Below, piece after piece: positions 34,194 through 42,639 of a stretch of 50,294 nucleotides of DNA; position 1 is the first letter of the stretch, and every line of letters starts with the position of its first letter. Source of the stretch: a virus; the IMG/VR virus record IMGVR_UViG_3300017991_000020, positions 1-50,294 of that record, one strand, 5' to 3'. The notes beneath the pieces were generated by a model that did not search any database, had not been told where the DNA came from, and worked only from the letters and a program-made list of their open reading frames with translations. The translations under genes and the position numbers were made by a program.

Positions 34194-35573
34194 TTAGACC
34201 TGAATGTTGATACCCAAAACAGTTGATCTCTCAGAAGCTCCTTGTGCAAGCCCTTTAAAATCCCATCGTGAGTAAGAGCTCATCAACCATCTGTCTTGAT
34301 CTGGAAGGTCCATCATGATTCTGACCCTAATAGGTCTTCTCATGCCGATCCAGAATCGACGGATATTGATAAGGTGTAAGACAGCCTTGTCAGTTGTGGC
34401 ACCGTCTTCTACACCAGAAGCGTTTAAGACTTCTCGTACATACTCAGAAGTTACAATTGGAATGCCTCTTAATGCAGCCAATGCACCAGAGAGGATTGTT
34501 GCTTGTGGTCCAAACTTCTCAACGGTTGTTACCTCGTCAAGCTTGAGCAACTGAACTCTTCCTTGTGGTCCACAGAACCAGCCAAGGTCTCTTGGGTTTG
34601 TTCCGAACTTACCCATAAGAGCAAGCATCTCGTCACACTTGGCAAGAGTGATTGCAGCGCCTGCAAAGTCAACTGTTGAAGAAGCGTCAAGAGCCAAACG
34701 TCTGTGGCCTTTGAGTGCCTTTGCAGCCAATGTTGCTGCACCAGCGTTGATGTCAGCGTCCATGTGAGTTGCTGTATCATCACCGTTTAGAAGTGCTTGC
34801 TCACGAGCTCGGATCTGAGCTTCACTTACATTAAAGCGAGATCTGCTTAAAATGTCAGGAGCAGAGTCTTCATTCAATTCTTCAGGCAGTCTTGTGAACT
34901 GAGCAAACTTTGTTGCATTGAATGCAATCTTTGATGTCCCTGCATTGCTTTGAGTTGCTGCTGTATCTTCAGCAACAATCTGTGCTTCTGGAACGTCAGT
35001 TTCAACTGGTAGTTCATAAGGGTTGGATGTCATTGTGAGCTCTTGGTGGGCTGCTGCCACTTTTTTCTCAAGCTCAAATTCCTCGATAAACTGAGCACTT
35101 AAATTTGTTGGGACCCACTCATCACCCTCACCAGGCGTGGTTGACCCAAAAGCCTTCATATATGGAGCAATAACATTCTTGCCATAGTTGCTCTCAAGGA
35201 TGCCCTTTACATGAGCAGGCTTGTTCTTGTCCAATGGCTCACCATTAAACATCTGCTGAAGAAACCGTCCTGTATCAAAAGAAGACTTGATATTCCTTAC
35301 AAGACCACGAATCTCTCTAGGAACAAAAGCTCGTGCCTTTTCTGATTCTGTGTTTACTTCCATTAGGTCTTTGAGACTCGAACAACCAAAATAGCTCAGA
35401 GCCTTTTGCTCTTGAGAATCATACCGCATACCAACATGGTCTGCTTTTGGAAGAGATGTGATAAGCGCTGCCTTCTCCTTTTCGAGAGAAGCGTTCTTGT
35501 CTGCCAAGGACTTCAACTGAGAATCCTGGTCTTCAACTTTTTTCTTGATTGCTTCTAATTCTTTCTGGTCCAT
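34194..35573 (-). CDS. Major capsid protein (HK97 fold)
   Basis: A 459-residue capsid protein. The first ~40 residues are coiled coil (LEAIKKKVEDQDSQLKSL ... LEKEKAALI), matching the delta/scaffold domain removed by the protease; the body shows HK97-type features: STTPGEGDEWVPTNLSAQFIEEF, FAQFTRLPEELNEDSAP, EQALLNGD, GWFCGPQGRVQLLKL and LRGIPIVTSEYV. The gene follows the protease gene. A cleavage site between delta and body is expected but cannot be placed with certainty. Confidence 0.9.
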   Translation of the reverse strand: MDQKELEAIKKKVEDQDSQLKSLADKNASLEKEKAALITSLPKADHVGMRYDSQEQKALSYFGCSSLKDLMEVNTESEKARAFVPREIRGLVRNIKSSFDTGRFLQQMFNGEPLDKNKPAHVKGILESNYGKNVIAPYMKAFGSTTPGEGDEWVPTNLSAQFIEEFELEKKVAAAHQELTMTSNPYELPVETDVPEAQIVAEDTAATQSNAGTSKIAFNATKFAQFTRLPEELNEDSAPDILSRSRFNVSEAQIRAREQALLNGDDTATHMDADINAGAATLAAKALKGHRRLALDASSTVDFAGAAITLAKCDEMLALMGKFGTNPRDLGWFCGPQGRVQLLKLDEVTTVEKFGPQATILSGALAALRGIPIVTSEYVREVLNASGVEDGATTDKAVLHLINIRRFWIGMRRPIRVRIMMDLPDQDRWLMSSYSRWDFKGLAQGASERSTVLGINIQV

Positions 35574-35603
35574 TAGTAGCTCCTCTAAAATAGGTCTTAA
35601 TCT

Positions 35604-37337
35604 TTAATTATTTGTGTTGATGTACTTTGCTAACCTTCTTCCTATATCATCCTGATGTTTCTTAACAATGTCAAGCGTGCGCTTTTCTGCCTCACTGTTA
35701 TCATCATCTGGGTTATTAATAGTTGTATCTGTTTCTTTATTAGTTTGTCCAGACGTATTAAGTTCTTCCATATCGTCTTCAGGCTTTGATGGTTTAGACC
35801 TTACTTCATTAATAAGTTCATTAAGAAGTAGGTTTGTCTTTTGTTGTTCTGCAATGAGTTGTCCCAAAAAGACGTTTGCTTGCTTTGCCTGGTCCATTTG
35901 TGGGCTGCCAAAGTCAGAGTCATCATTCTGCTGGTTAACAGACACAGAGGGCTCTTCCTGCTTCTCACCTTCAGCATTATAGTTATCAGCAAAATCAAAA
36001 GCAAAAGCCAATGCTTCTGGTGTCAAGGAGCACTTACTTTTCTCTTTGCAAAGAGCCACAGCCTGAGCAACTGCCTCATCTCTCTCTTTACCCTCTGACA
36101 TAAGGACAGGGATTTTTTTCTTAACACAATCCTGGAAGGCATCCCCCTCAAGCTTCTCACCTTCTGGCTCTTCAACCTGCTGCTCTTCACATTTTATGAA
36201 TGACTTAAGTCTCTCTATGTCTGTCTTAAGGACCACAGACAATGCCTCAAGCCTCTTCTCCTTTGGCTTCCTTATCTTGCCTCGGATCAACTGACTGACG
36301 GCAGAGAGTGATACACCCATACATTTTGCAAGGTCGTCGTTTGAAACACCGACTGTGGCAGATCTTGCCTTAACAAAATCTCCGAGGGTGAGAGCCTTTG
36401 CTTCCTCACCTTCCTCTGGGCTCGTCTCTTCTTCCTTTTCTTCTTCAGGTTTTTCTTCTGGCTCAGAGTCTTCCTTTGCTTCTGGGTCTTCTGTTTTTTC
36501 TTCTCCCTCATCATTCTTCTCTTCCACCTTGAGTCTCTCCACATCACCCTCGTTGAGCTTCTCCAAGATCTCCTTGTCCATACCGAGAACTTCAGAGAAG
36601 GCTTCTAGGATCTTTTCTGGGACTGGTGTGACGTTGCCTGCAAGAATATCCTTGATTGTGTCCTCATCGACTTCTGCCATTGCAGAGACAGCAGCCAGTG
36701 CCTCATCTCTATCAAAGTCACTCTCGTTTGTTTGGAGATCATAAATCTTGGAGTGAACACCTGTAGCAAACCACGCTCCTTTGGCGGCTATTGTAGAGAT
36801 GTAGTCCTTGATTTTTTCTTTGCCCTTATTAGATCGGTAGTCCTTAGCGGCTATAGTGAATGTTGAATCTTGATTCATTGGGATGTTAACAACAGAGACT
36901 TCCAAGAGCTCTGCCTTGCTTATGACTGTGACCCCATCGTCTTCTCTCGTGTCCATTTCAATTGGGTTGAAGCCAACTGAGAATGTCTTAAGGATCCCTG
37001 ACTTGATGAGCTTTGCCAAGAACTTGAAGTCCTCATTCTCAGACTCCATGATCTCACCTCGGATTGTGAGCCCGTCTTCGTTTGTCTTTATGCCAGTGAC
37101 CTTACCAATAGGCATGGACCCTATACGCATATCACGTCCATGTTGAAACAATAAAACTGGGTTCTTCTTGAAGTTGTCAAGATCCCAAGCGTTGCCAGGT
37201 ATGAGCTCGTTGCCTCTGTCAATAACAGCCCTGTTTGCAAGACCCTCAACAATAATAGGCTTATCACCTTGAGCTTTTACTGAGAATGAATTGACAGCAT
37301 TCTTCTCAACGCTGCCAGCTATTTTTTTTTGTTTCAT
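35604..37337 (-). CDS. Prohead protease with two HTH-like modules
   Basis: A 577-residue protein. The first ~165 residues are an HK97-type prohead serine protease: H66 (LFQHGRD), S120 (KTFSVGF) and E146 (LLEVSVVNIPMN). They are followed by an HTH-like segment at about 210-262 (VSAMAEVDEDTIKDILAGN, then a helix pair), a Glu-rich linker (about 270-312), a clear XRE-type HTH at about 318-382 (DDLAKCMGVSLSAVSQLIRGKIRKP), a CVKKKIPVLMSEGK region, and a charged C-terminal tail. The HTH modules inside a head maturation enzyme are unusual; either DNA binding or a scaffold role could explain them. Confidence 0.85.
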   Translation of the reverse strand: MKQKKIAGSVEKNAVNSFSVKAQGDKPIIVEGLANRAVIDRGNELIPGNAWDLDNFKKNPVLLFQHGRDMRIGSMPIGKVTGIKTNEDGLTIRGEIMESENEDFKFLAKLIKSGILKTFSVGFNPIEMDTREDDGVTVISKAELLEVSVVNIPMNQDSTFTIAAKDYRSNKGKEKIKDYISTIAAKGAWFATGVHSKIYDLQTNESDFDRDEALAAVSAMAEVDEDTIKDILAGNVTPVPEKILEAFSEVLGMDKEILEKLNEGDVERLKVEEKNDEGEEKTEDPEAKEDSEPEEKPEEEKEEETSPEEGEEAKALTLGDFVKARSATVGVSNDDLAKCMGVSLSAVSQLIRGKIRKPKEKRLEALSVVLKTDIERLKSFIKCEEQQVEEPEGEKLEGDAFQDCVKKKIPVLMSEGKERDEAVAQAVALCKEKSKCSLTPEALAFAFDFADNYNAEGEKQEEPSVSVNQQNDDSDFGSPQMDQAKQANVFLGQLIAEQQKTNLLLNELINEVRSKPSKPEDDMEELNTSGQTNKETDTTINNPDDDNSEAEKRTLDIVKKHQDDIGRRLAKYINTNN

Positions 37338-37355
37338 ATCAAACCTTCCTTAGAG

Positions 37356-39572
37356 TTAAAGAATCTTGCCTTTTGCCTGTTCAGGTGGAAGCATCAAAAT
37401 ATCACACCTACAGTTGATAGTTTCTTCTGGCGCACCACTTGGATCCCTTGGGAACTTAAGCCCGTTAGAAAATTTCTCTTCCATATCTAATGGACCCATC
37501 TCTTCGTTATCAACGTGAGTGTCTCTTACTCTCTCGTCATTGGCGGTGATCCACTGCTTCTTGACGTCTGGTAAGATCTCCTTCACGTTCCTCATTGCTG
37601 CTGCTTTGCCCACACTAACAGCAGTAAGTGTCTCAGTTCTGGCAATAGTTCTTGCCCTTCTTAATGCCTCATCCTCATCAACACTTACAAGTTTTTCTGC
37701 AATCATTGGGGTTATCTTATCTATTGTCAACCCTTTGGCTATTCCCTTTTCTATGATTTTCATGACCTTCTCGGTTGTCGTTTTAGAAACATTCTCAAAG
37801 GTGTCAATAGATCTCATTTGAAGTATACCACGTCTCTTCTCGTTGTCTCTCTCTCTAATTGCTTCCAAAGCTTCATGATCTACTTCATTGAATACTGGCT
37901 TTAGTTGGATGTCATAGAACTGATCAACCGTGTTCATAAGAAGGTTAACCTGGAAGTCTATCCACTCGTTGGTCATATCTGAATGAGCCTTGATAAGAGC
38001 AGATCTAATTCTCTGCATCGCCTTCTTGTCACGAGGCTTTGCTGCCTTCTCAACTGGGTCTTCCTCTGTCTCGTCTTCCAGTTCCTTAGAAACAACTTCC
38101 ATTGTCTTCTCTGCAATGTCAGCAAACATGGCAAGGATCTTATCAACAAACTTCAACTCAAGACCCTCAACGTGATCCTGAGCTTCCTTCATGGAGTATT
38201 CAATCCACCCAATATATTGAGACTTAATGTCCTTACTTGTGTTGTTCTCAACCATCTTTGTTTCTTCTTCTTCTGGCTCTTCCTCTTCTTCCACGTTTGG
38301 TGGTGGAACCTGAGTGGTTGCGGAGACTGAAGCAGTAACACCTGGAGTCTTGTCTCCACCATCAACTGGCTCCATGTCATAGACCTTGGCTCTAACTTCA
38401 TTGAGTGTATGAGTAGACAAAAGCTTGTCCGCCAATTCAGCTTGCTTGAACTCGTCTTCCTTAAGAATGCTCACACCATGTATGTCAAACTTAAAGACGT
38501 GATCCTCACCAAGCTCCTTTGCAAAGAAGGTTGTGTAACTCTCCTCAATAGCTGACATGGTCGGTATAAGCGTTGTAGACCAGAAATTTTTGAGAGCAAC
38601 CTTATGCTCCTCAGACCCAAGAGAGCCAGATTCTGCAAGAGAGAGCTCGTGCTTAGGAACCTTGAGAAGGTTGATGATGTCTTCCCTGTTGAGCCCGATA
38701 AGTTCGATGAGGCTCTGATCAGCAATCTTTTGCTCAACCGACTCACCCTTAACACCCTTAGGAATAACAATGGTTCTTCTCTGGTTTCTTCTTCCAGTGT
38801 ACGCCTTTTCAAATGACCTGAGCAGTCTCAGCATAACGTCTTCATTGGCGTGTTTCTCCATAGTGAGAGAGAACCCAGGAAGAGCGTTCTTGAGATAGAA
38901 GTTGTTGAGATAGTCAGATGTATACCTGTTGAACAATACGCCTTTGCGTCCAGGCACAAACGGACTGAGACCCCAATAGACAGAGTTTGGGTTAGGCTTC
39001 CTAACATGTATGATCTCTTCTGCTGGGAACTCCATTGATGAGACCACAGGAGCGTCCATACCAGAATACCCTGACCTTATAATAAATTGGTATTTGTCTA
39101 ATTCAGACTTGTTGTTGAACTTAAGAAGGACTTGTTCTGTAGGCAGAATCATTAATTGCCCAGATCCTTTAGAAGCCCAGACCATGTCATTGCCCATTAG
39201 GATGTACTCGACTATTTGGTTATACATCCAGGTATAATAGCTCTGATATTGGTTTGGGGTTCTCATGAGATCATTGAGTGGATGATCATCTGCAGGAGTA
39301 AAGATTTCTTTACCGTCTTCAACCGTCCTCTGGACAACCTTCATTTGTTGGTTGGCAATCTTTGTCGCAATAACGTCAACAACGATAAAGACCCAGTTCT
39401 CACTGAAGAACAAACTCTTCAAAGTGACTGAGTCCATAAAGGCTTTTACTTCTGAGTCCCACCCACTAGAACTGTCCCCACTTAAATCTCTTATCGGATC
39501 GAAGGACTTCCCAACAACTTCCCCTATTCTCTCAGCAACCCTTATCTGTTTATCGATGTCATTTTTCATCAT
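37356..39572 (-). CDS. Portal protein fused to a MuF/SPP1 gp7-like domain
   Basis: A 738-residue protein. The first ~420 residues have the portal pattern: IVVDVIATKIANQ, YILMGNDMVW, LPTEQVLL, IIHVRKPNPNS-VYWGLSP, and IIGLNREDIINLLKVPKH. A Glu-rich linker (NVEEEEEPEEEETK, about 425) joins it to helices and then a MuF-type domain (about 600-738) with ARTIARTETLTA, KQWITANDERVRDTH and TINCRCDILMLP. The fusion is seen in some siphophages, where the MuF part helps package or eject proteins. MuF domains can also carry toxins, but no toxin domain is seen here. Confidence 0.85.
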   Translation of the reverse strand: MMKNDIDKQIRVAERIGEVVGKSFDPIRDLSGDSSSGWDSEVKAFMDSVTLKSLFFSENWVFIVVDVIATKIANQQMKVVQRTVEDGKEIFTPADDHPLNDLMRTPNQYQSYYTWMYNQIVEYILMGNDMVWASKGSGQLMILPTEQVLLKFNNKSELDKYQFIIRSGYSGMDAPVVSSMEFPAEEIIHVRKPNPNSVYWGLSPFVPGRKGVLFNRYTSDYLNNFYLKNALPGFSLTMEKHANEDVMLRLLRSFEKAYTGRRNQRRTIVIPKGVKGESVEQKIADQSLIELIGLNREDIINLLKVPKHELSLAESGSLGSEEHKVALKNFWSTTLIPTMSAIEESYTTFFAKELGEDHVFKFDIHGVSILKEDEFKQAELADKLLSTHTLNEVRAKVYDMEPVDGGDKTPGVTASVSATTQVPPPNVEEEEEPEEEETKMVENNTSKDIKSQYIGWIEYSMKEAQDHVEGLELKFVDKILAMFADIAEKTMEVVSKELEDETEEDPVEKAAKPRDKKAMQRIRSALIKAHSDMTNEWIDFQVNLLMNTVDQFYDIQLKPVFNEVDHEALEAIRERDNEKRRGILQMRSIDTFENVSKTTTEKVMKIIEKGIAKGLTIDKITPMIAEKLVSVDEDEALRRARTIARTETLTAVSVGKAAAMRNVKEILPDVKKQWITANDERVRDTHVDNEEMGPLDMEEKFSNGLKFPRDPSGAPEETINCRCDILMLPPEQAKGKIL

Positions 39573-39584
39573 GTTAACAACCTT

Positions 39585-40985
39585 TTAGAAAAGTTTTATT
39601 TCGTTATCGAAATCATCATCGTCGTCTTCAATAAGTTTGTTGAAGTAACTACTAAAGTCCACAATGTCAGATTCTTTTTTTGAAGTGTTCTCCTTCTCTT
39701 CTATCACTTTAACACTTAAACTTGAACTTGAATACTCTTCAGCAGCAGCGTTAGCTAACATGAGAGAGCTCACACAGTCATCATGCAATCCTTCAGGAGC
39801 ACCATAGCTCATGTTCCCAATAGCAGAGAACTTTACTTCATAAGCGTCAAGCTCACCAAGCATGGTCCCCCAGTTTGGAGTCCTAATATTGCCCTGTTCA
39901 TAGGTCATGATAAGTAGGTTAACCATCTCCGCTTTTGTTGCATTTGTAAAAGTGATCCCCTCGAATGATAGATAGGTCTCTGCCAGCATGTCATCGAGAG
40001 CCTCACCAACTCCAGTCTTGTCATGGTATACAACCTCGACTTGCTTGAACTTCCTGCAGAATCTTATCAGTTCTCCAACTTGTGTTGTGTACGGTTGCTG
40101 GTGGAACCTAAGGAACCCAACAATTTTTCTTGGTGTCTCTGTATAGTCAATGGCAACAAATACCGTGTAGTCTCTTTTCTTTGCCCAGTCCACACCAATG
40201 ACAACAGCCTTCTCCTCTGGGTTCTCATCAAACCAAAATTCTCTATGACCAGTGAACTCTAAGAGCTCACCATAGACTGTGTTCTTAACACCAACGAAGA
40301 CGCTTGCATCATCCAAAAACTCAGCAAGATAGAACTGCCTATAGAGGCGCTCAGGCATTCTCTCCTTAGCTTCCTTGATTCTCTCTTTTGAGATGTAGGG
40401 GTTTGCAGATGTTGGTGCGGTTATGAAAAGTTTCTTTGGAACCTTGCCTCTCTTAAGAGCCCACTCCATTTCTTCTTTTGCTTCCATGCACTTCTTATAG
40501 AAGAAGCCCTTGCCAAGAGGAGTGGAGATAACAACAAACCCACCGAGCGTTCTTGTGGTTGTTGTGAAGGCAGACTCGTAGACCTCACCCTTCATTTTTG
40601 CAAACTCATCCAGGACATACCCATCTATTGCAGCACCCTCAAGAGAGGTTGGCTTTTGCCCATGCCAGAATTCAAAGACCGTTCCTTTGGCTGTAGTAAT
40701 TCTAGGTCCAGCCAAGTTGACATCAACATAGGGCTTCTTAGGAAGGACTGACTGCATCTCTGTGAAGCCTAATTTTGCCTGCTCATAGATAGGACCTACC
40801 CATCTCCACTTAGATCCAGGTCTAAGCAATCCTGCAGTAGCAAGTGCAGTTGACGCTCCAAGAGTCTTGCCGAATTTAGTTCCACATGGCATCCACAATT
40901 CTTGACTCTCACCTTTGATAAAAAACTCCATAAGAGTATTCTGCTCAACACTGTGAGGCTTTGGCGGCTCAATTGTTACGTACAC
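39585..40985 (-). CDS. Terminase large subunit
   Basis: A 466-residue packaging motor. The ATPase has a Walker A-like GTKFGKT (about 35-41), Walker B with VLDEF (about 129-133), and a TTTRTLGGFVVISTP coupling motif. The RNase H-fold nuclease has D in GVDWAKKRDYT, D in VYHDKTGVGE and the HDD pair in LHDDCVSSL. The C terminus is acidic (EDDDDDFD). The start lies close to the small subunit stop. Confidence 0.9.
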   Translation of the reverse strand: MYVTIEPPKPHSVEQNTLMEFFIKGESQELWMPCGTKFGKTLGASTALATAGLLRPGSKWRWVGPIYEQAKLGFTEMQSVLPKKPYVDVNLAGPRITTAKGTVFEFWHGQKPTSLEGAAIDGYVLDEFAKMKGEVYESAFTTTTRTLGGFVVISTPLGKGFFYKKCMEAKEEMEWALKRGKVPKKLFITAPTSANPYISKERIKEAKERMPERLYRQFYLAEFLDDASVFVGVKNTVYGELLEFTGHREFWFDENPEEKAVVIGVDWAKKRDYTVFVAIDYTETPRKIVGFLRFHQQPYTTQVGELIRFCRKFKQVEVVYHDKTGVGEALDDMLAETYLSFEGITFTNATKAEMVNLLIMTYEQGNIRTPNWGTMLGELDAYEVKFSAIGNMSYGAPEGLHDDCVSSLMLANAAAEEYSSSSLSVKVIEEKENTSKKESDIVDFSSYFNKLIEDDDDDFDNEIKLF

Positions 40986-40987
40986 AG

Positions 40988-41545
40988 TTAACCTTCTATT
41001 AGCTTAGGTTTGTTTGGGTCTTCTGCTTCAACTTCAATGACTTCCTGTAGGACTGTTCCACTTGCTCCTACCTTGGCTCTAAATATGACTTCCTGCTTTT
41101 CATTGATGTCGAGTGTACCCTTATTAAGGATGGGTGCCATAACTGTTTTAATGAGGTCAACCTTGATCTTTAATAGATCTCTGTCCATGCCTTGAGCATC
41201 GAGAATCTTTATAGCCTCTCTCATCGCCTTTTCTTGAGCCTTCTTTACAAGGTTCTTTGTAGACATGAAGAGGTTGTCAAGATGCCTTTTGAATACAGGA
41301 CGGGTCATTCTTTTGTGGACTTGCTGTCTTGTCATTCCAACAGCTTCTGCTATTTGTGGGGTTCTTGCTGAGGGGAAGCGTGCGATGTGTTCGAGTATTC
41401 TTCTATCAACAGCATCTGCAATATACTTGGAATACTCTAGGTCTTTGTCTGCTATTTGTTCGTTGTTAACATGAGGAAGCTCTTTGATCATCTCGGCATG
41501 TTGCTCTCCTCGTGTCAGTTTTTTCTTTTTTATTTTGCGACTCAT
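40988..41545 (-). CDS. Terminase small subunit
   Basis: A 185-residue protein from the ATG at 41545, chosen because GAGAGAGGC lies just upstream; the TTG at 41572 is not needed. It has a strongly basic N terminus (KIKKKKLTRGEQ) and a clear HTH (ARTPQIAEAVGMTRQQVHKRM), as expected for the DNA-recognition domain of small terminases, then an oligomerisation helix region. It lies one gap upstream of the large subunit. It would recognise the pac or cos site, whose location I cannot tell. Confidence 0.8.
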   Translation of the reverse strand: MSRKIKKKKLTRGEQHAEMIKELPHVNNEQIADKDLEYSKYIADAVDRRILEHIARFPSARTPQIAEAVGMTRQQVHKRMTRPVFKRHLDNLFMSTKNLVKKAQEKAMREAIKILDAQGMDRDLLKIKVDLIKTVMAPILNKGTLDINEKQEVIFRAKVGASGTVLQEVIEVEAEDPNKPKLIEG

Positions 41546-41729
41546 CAAGCCTCTCTCTCTTCGAACCAACAATCTTAAGCGCCTTCTCTGTTGATTGTCT
41601 GATTTTTAGGCAGTTTTTACAAGTGGCTTCTGTCTTGCCTTCTGTGAAGAGTCTGCTTGATGACCCACAGATTGCAATCTCATTCCATGATCTGTGTGAC
41701 TTATAGTGTGTCTTTATTGCTTTGGTCAT
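41466..41729 (-). CDS. Small zinc-ribbon type protein overlapping terminase small subunit
   Basis: An 87-residue protein; the first ~55 residues contain C21 and C37-x-x-C40 with the pattern seen in small phage zinc-type proteins (HRSWNEIAICGSSS, EATCKNCLKIRQ). The last ~25 residues overlap the terminase start in another frame and look compositionally odd, so the true reading may end functionally before them. It starts with an ATGA-type link to the gene at 41726. Confidence 0.5.
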   Translation of the reverse strand: MTKAIKTHYKSHRSWNEIAICGSSSRLFTEGKTEATCKNCLKIRQSTEKALKIVGSKRERLDESQNKKEKTDTRRATCRDDQRASSC

Positions 41730-42022
41730 GTGTCAACCTTGTGAAGCGTATGAACGTTACTGTCTTTTTCTTCTTCATTGCCATACATTGACTTCATGAT
41801 GTCTTCATAAGAAATCAAACGAACAGCTTCGCCTTGGACATCATGAAGCTTGCTGTATAATAGCCTTAGCGCATAGCTAAACCCCCTATTAAAACCACCA
41901 GCATGAATAACTTTAAAGGTCTCGAAACACGCTGCTTTGTCTCTACCAATACAAATAGTCATTGTATCATATGCTGTACTAAACACCCTGTTTAATGCTT
42001 CTTCTTCCGATTGCCTATTCAT
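41726..42022 (-). CDS. Hypothetical protein
   Basis: A 98-residue protein from the ATG at 42022, chosen because GGAGACAGGGA lies just upstream and an upstream in-frame ATG at 42040 lies within the previous gene. It is mostly helical, with a cysteine at TICIGR and a second at AACFE. No family recognised. It overlaps the previous gene by 8 bases and the next by 4. Confidence 0.6.
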   Translation of the reverse strand: MNRQSEEEALNRVFSTAYDTMTICIGRDKAACFETFKVIHAGGFNRGFSYALRLLYSKLHDVQGEAVRLISYEDIMKSMYGNEEEKDSNVHTLHKVDT

Positions 42023-42260
42023 TCCCTGTCTCCACATCACTTAATAGTTTAATGTCTGGCTTTGGTTTACCTGGCTTCTTATCTGTGTCAAGCTCCATAA
42101 ACTTCTCTGCCTCTTCTCTAGTTACTTCCTTAGGGAACGCTGCATATCTTGTTCCATTTGCAGGCATACATTGAATGTTGATCCTGTCCTGAGGAGACAA
42201 GATAACCATGATGGGCTCATCGTTTGGGTTGTATATTTTGTTGCCTATCTTTACTAACAT
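42015..42260 (-). CDS. Small hypothetical protein
   Basis: An 81-residue protein with a beta-type N-terminal domain (MLVKIGNKIYNPNDEPIMVIL, PQDRINIQCMPANGTRY) and a charged C-terminal tail. The pattern is one I recall from small phage proteins next to anti-defence or terminase genes; no function is known. Confidence 0.6.
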   Translation of the reverse strand: MLVKIGNKIYNPNDEPIMVILSPQDRINIQCMPANGTRYAAFPKEVTREEAEKFMELDTDKKPGKPKPDIKLLSDVETGNE

Positions 42261-42268
42261 CTTAGCTC

Positions 42269-42637
42269 CTATTGTTTGCTTGTCCCTTCAACACCACGTT
42301 TTTCTCTGTCTTCTTTTCTTGCTCTTAGATGTATCAGTGCTTCCTCTAAACATACTATTGCTCTGACGTTCTCTGTACACGGGAACTTGGAATTAAGATT
42401 GGCAAGAATGATTGATGCAGTTTTAATAATAGTATCAACCTGACACCCATTTACTCCTGTTTCTTTTATTGGTCCGCTCTGAAGTTTAAAAGAGATTGAG
42501 TTAATCTTATCGCAAATATGAATAGGATACTTAGGACGCAATGCATCATACTCATCCCACGTCATGCCTTCTGGCTTGCCTCTAGTTATGCCAAAGCCAT
42601 CTATTTGCTTTAATTCTTTTAATGTCTCTAAAGCCAT
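42269..42637 (-). CDS. Acb2/Tad1-like candidate cyclic-nucleotide sponge
   Basis: A 122-residue protein. Residues 54-64 (SGPIKETGVNG) are followed by two helices with C87-T-E-N, LEEAL (97-101) and an Arg-rich end (RARKEDREKRGVEGTSK, 105-121). I recall the GPIKE-x-GVNG ... ENxxAI-x-xLEEAL-x-x-L-x-x-R-x-x-R-x-x-RGVEGT pattern from phage proteins annotated as Acb2/Tad1 hairpin-type. Those proteins bind and sequester cyclic oligonucleotides or gcADPR signals of CBASS and Thoeris immunity. Function here is inferred from pattern and should not be taken as shown. It lies 2 bases downstream of a DHH phosphoesterase gene, which may share a role. Confidence 0.6.
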   Translation of the reverse strand: MALETLKELKQIDGFGITRGKPEGMTWDEYDALRPKYPIHICDKINSISFKLQSGPIKETGVNGCQVDTIIKTASIILANLNSKFPCTENVRAIVCLEEALIHLRARKEDREKRGVEGTSKQ

Positions 42638-42639
42638 TG

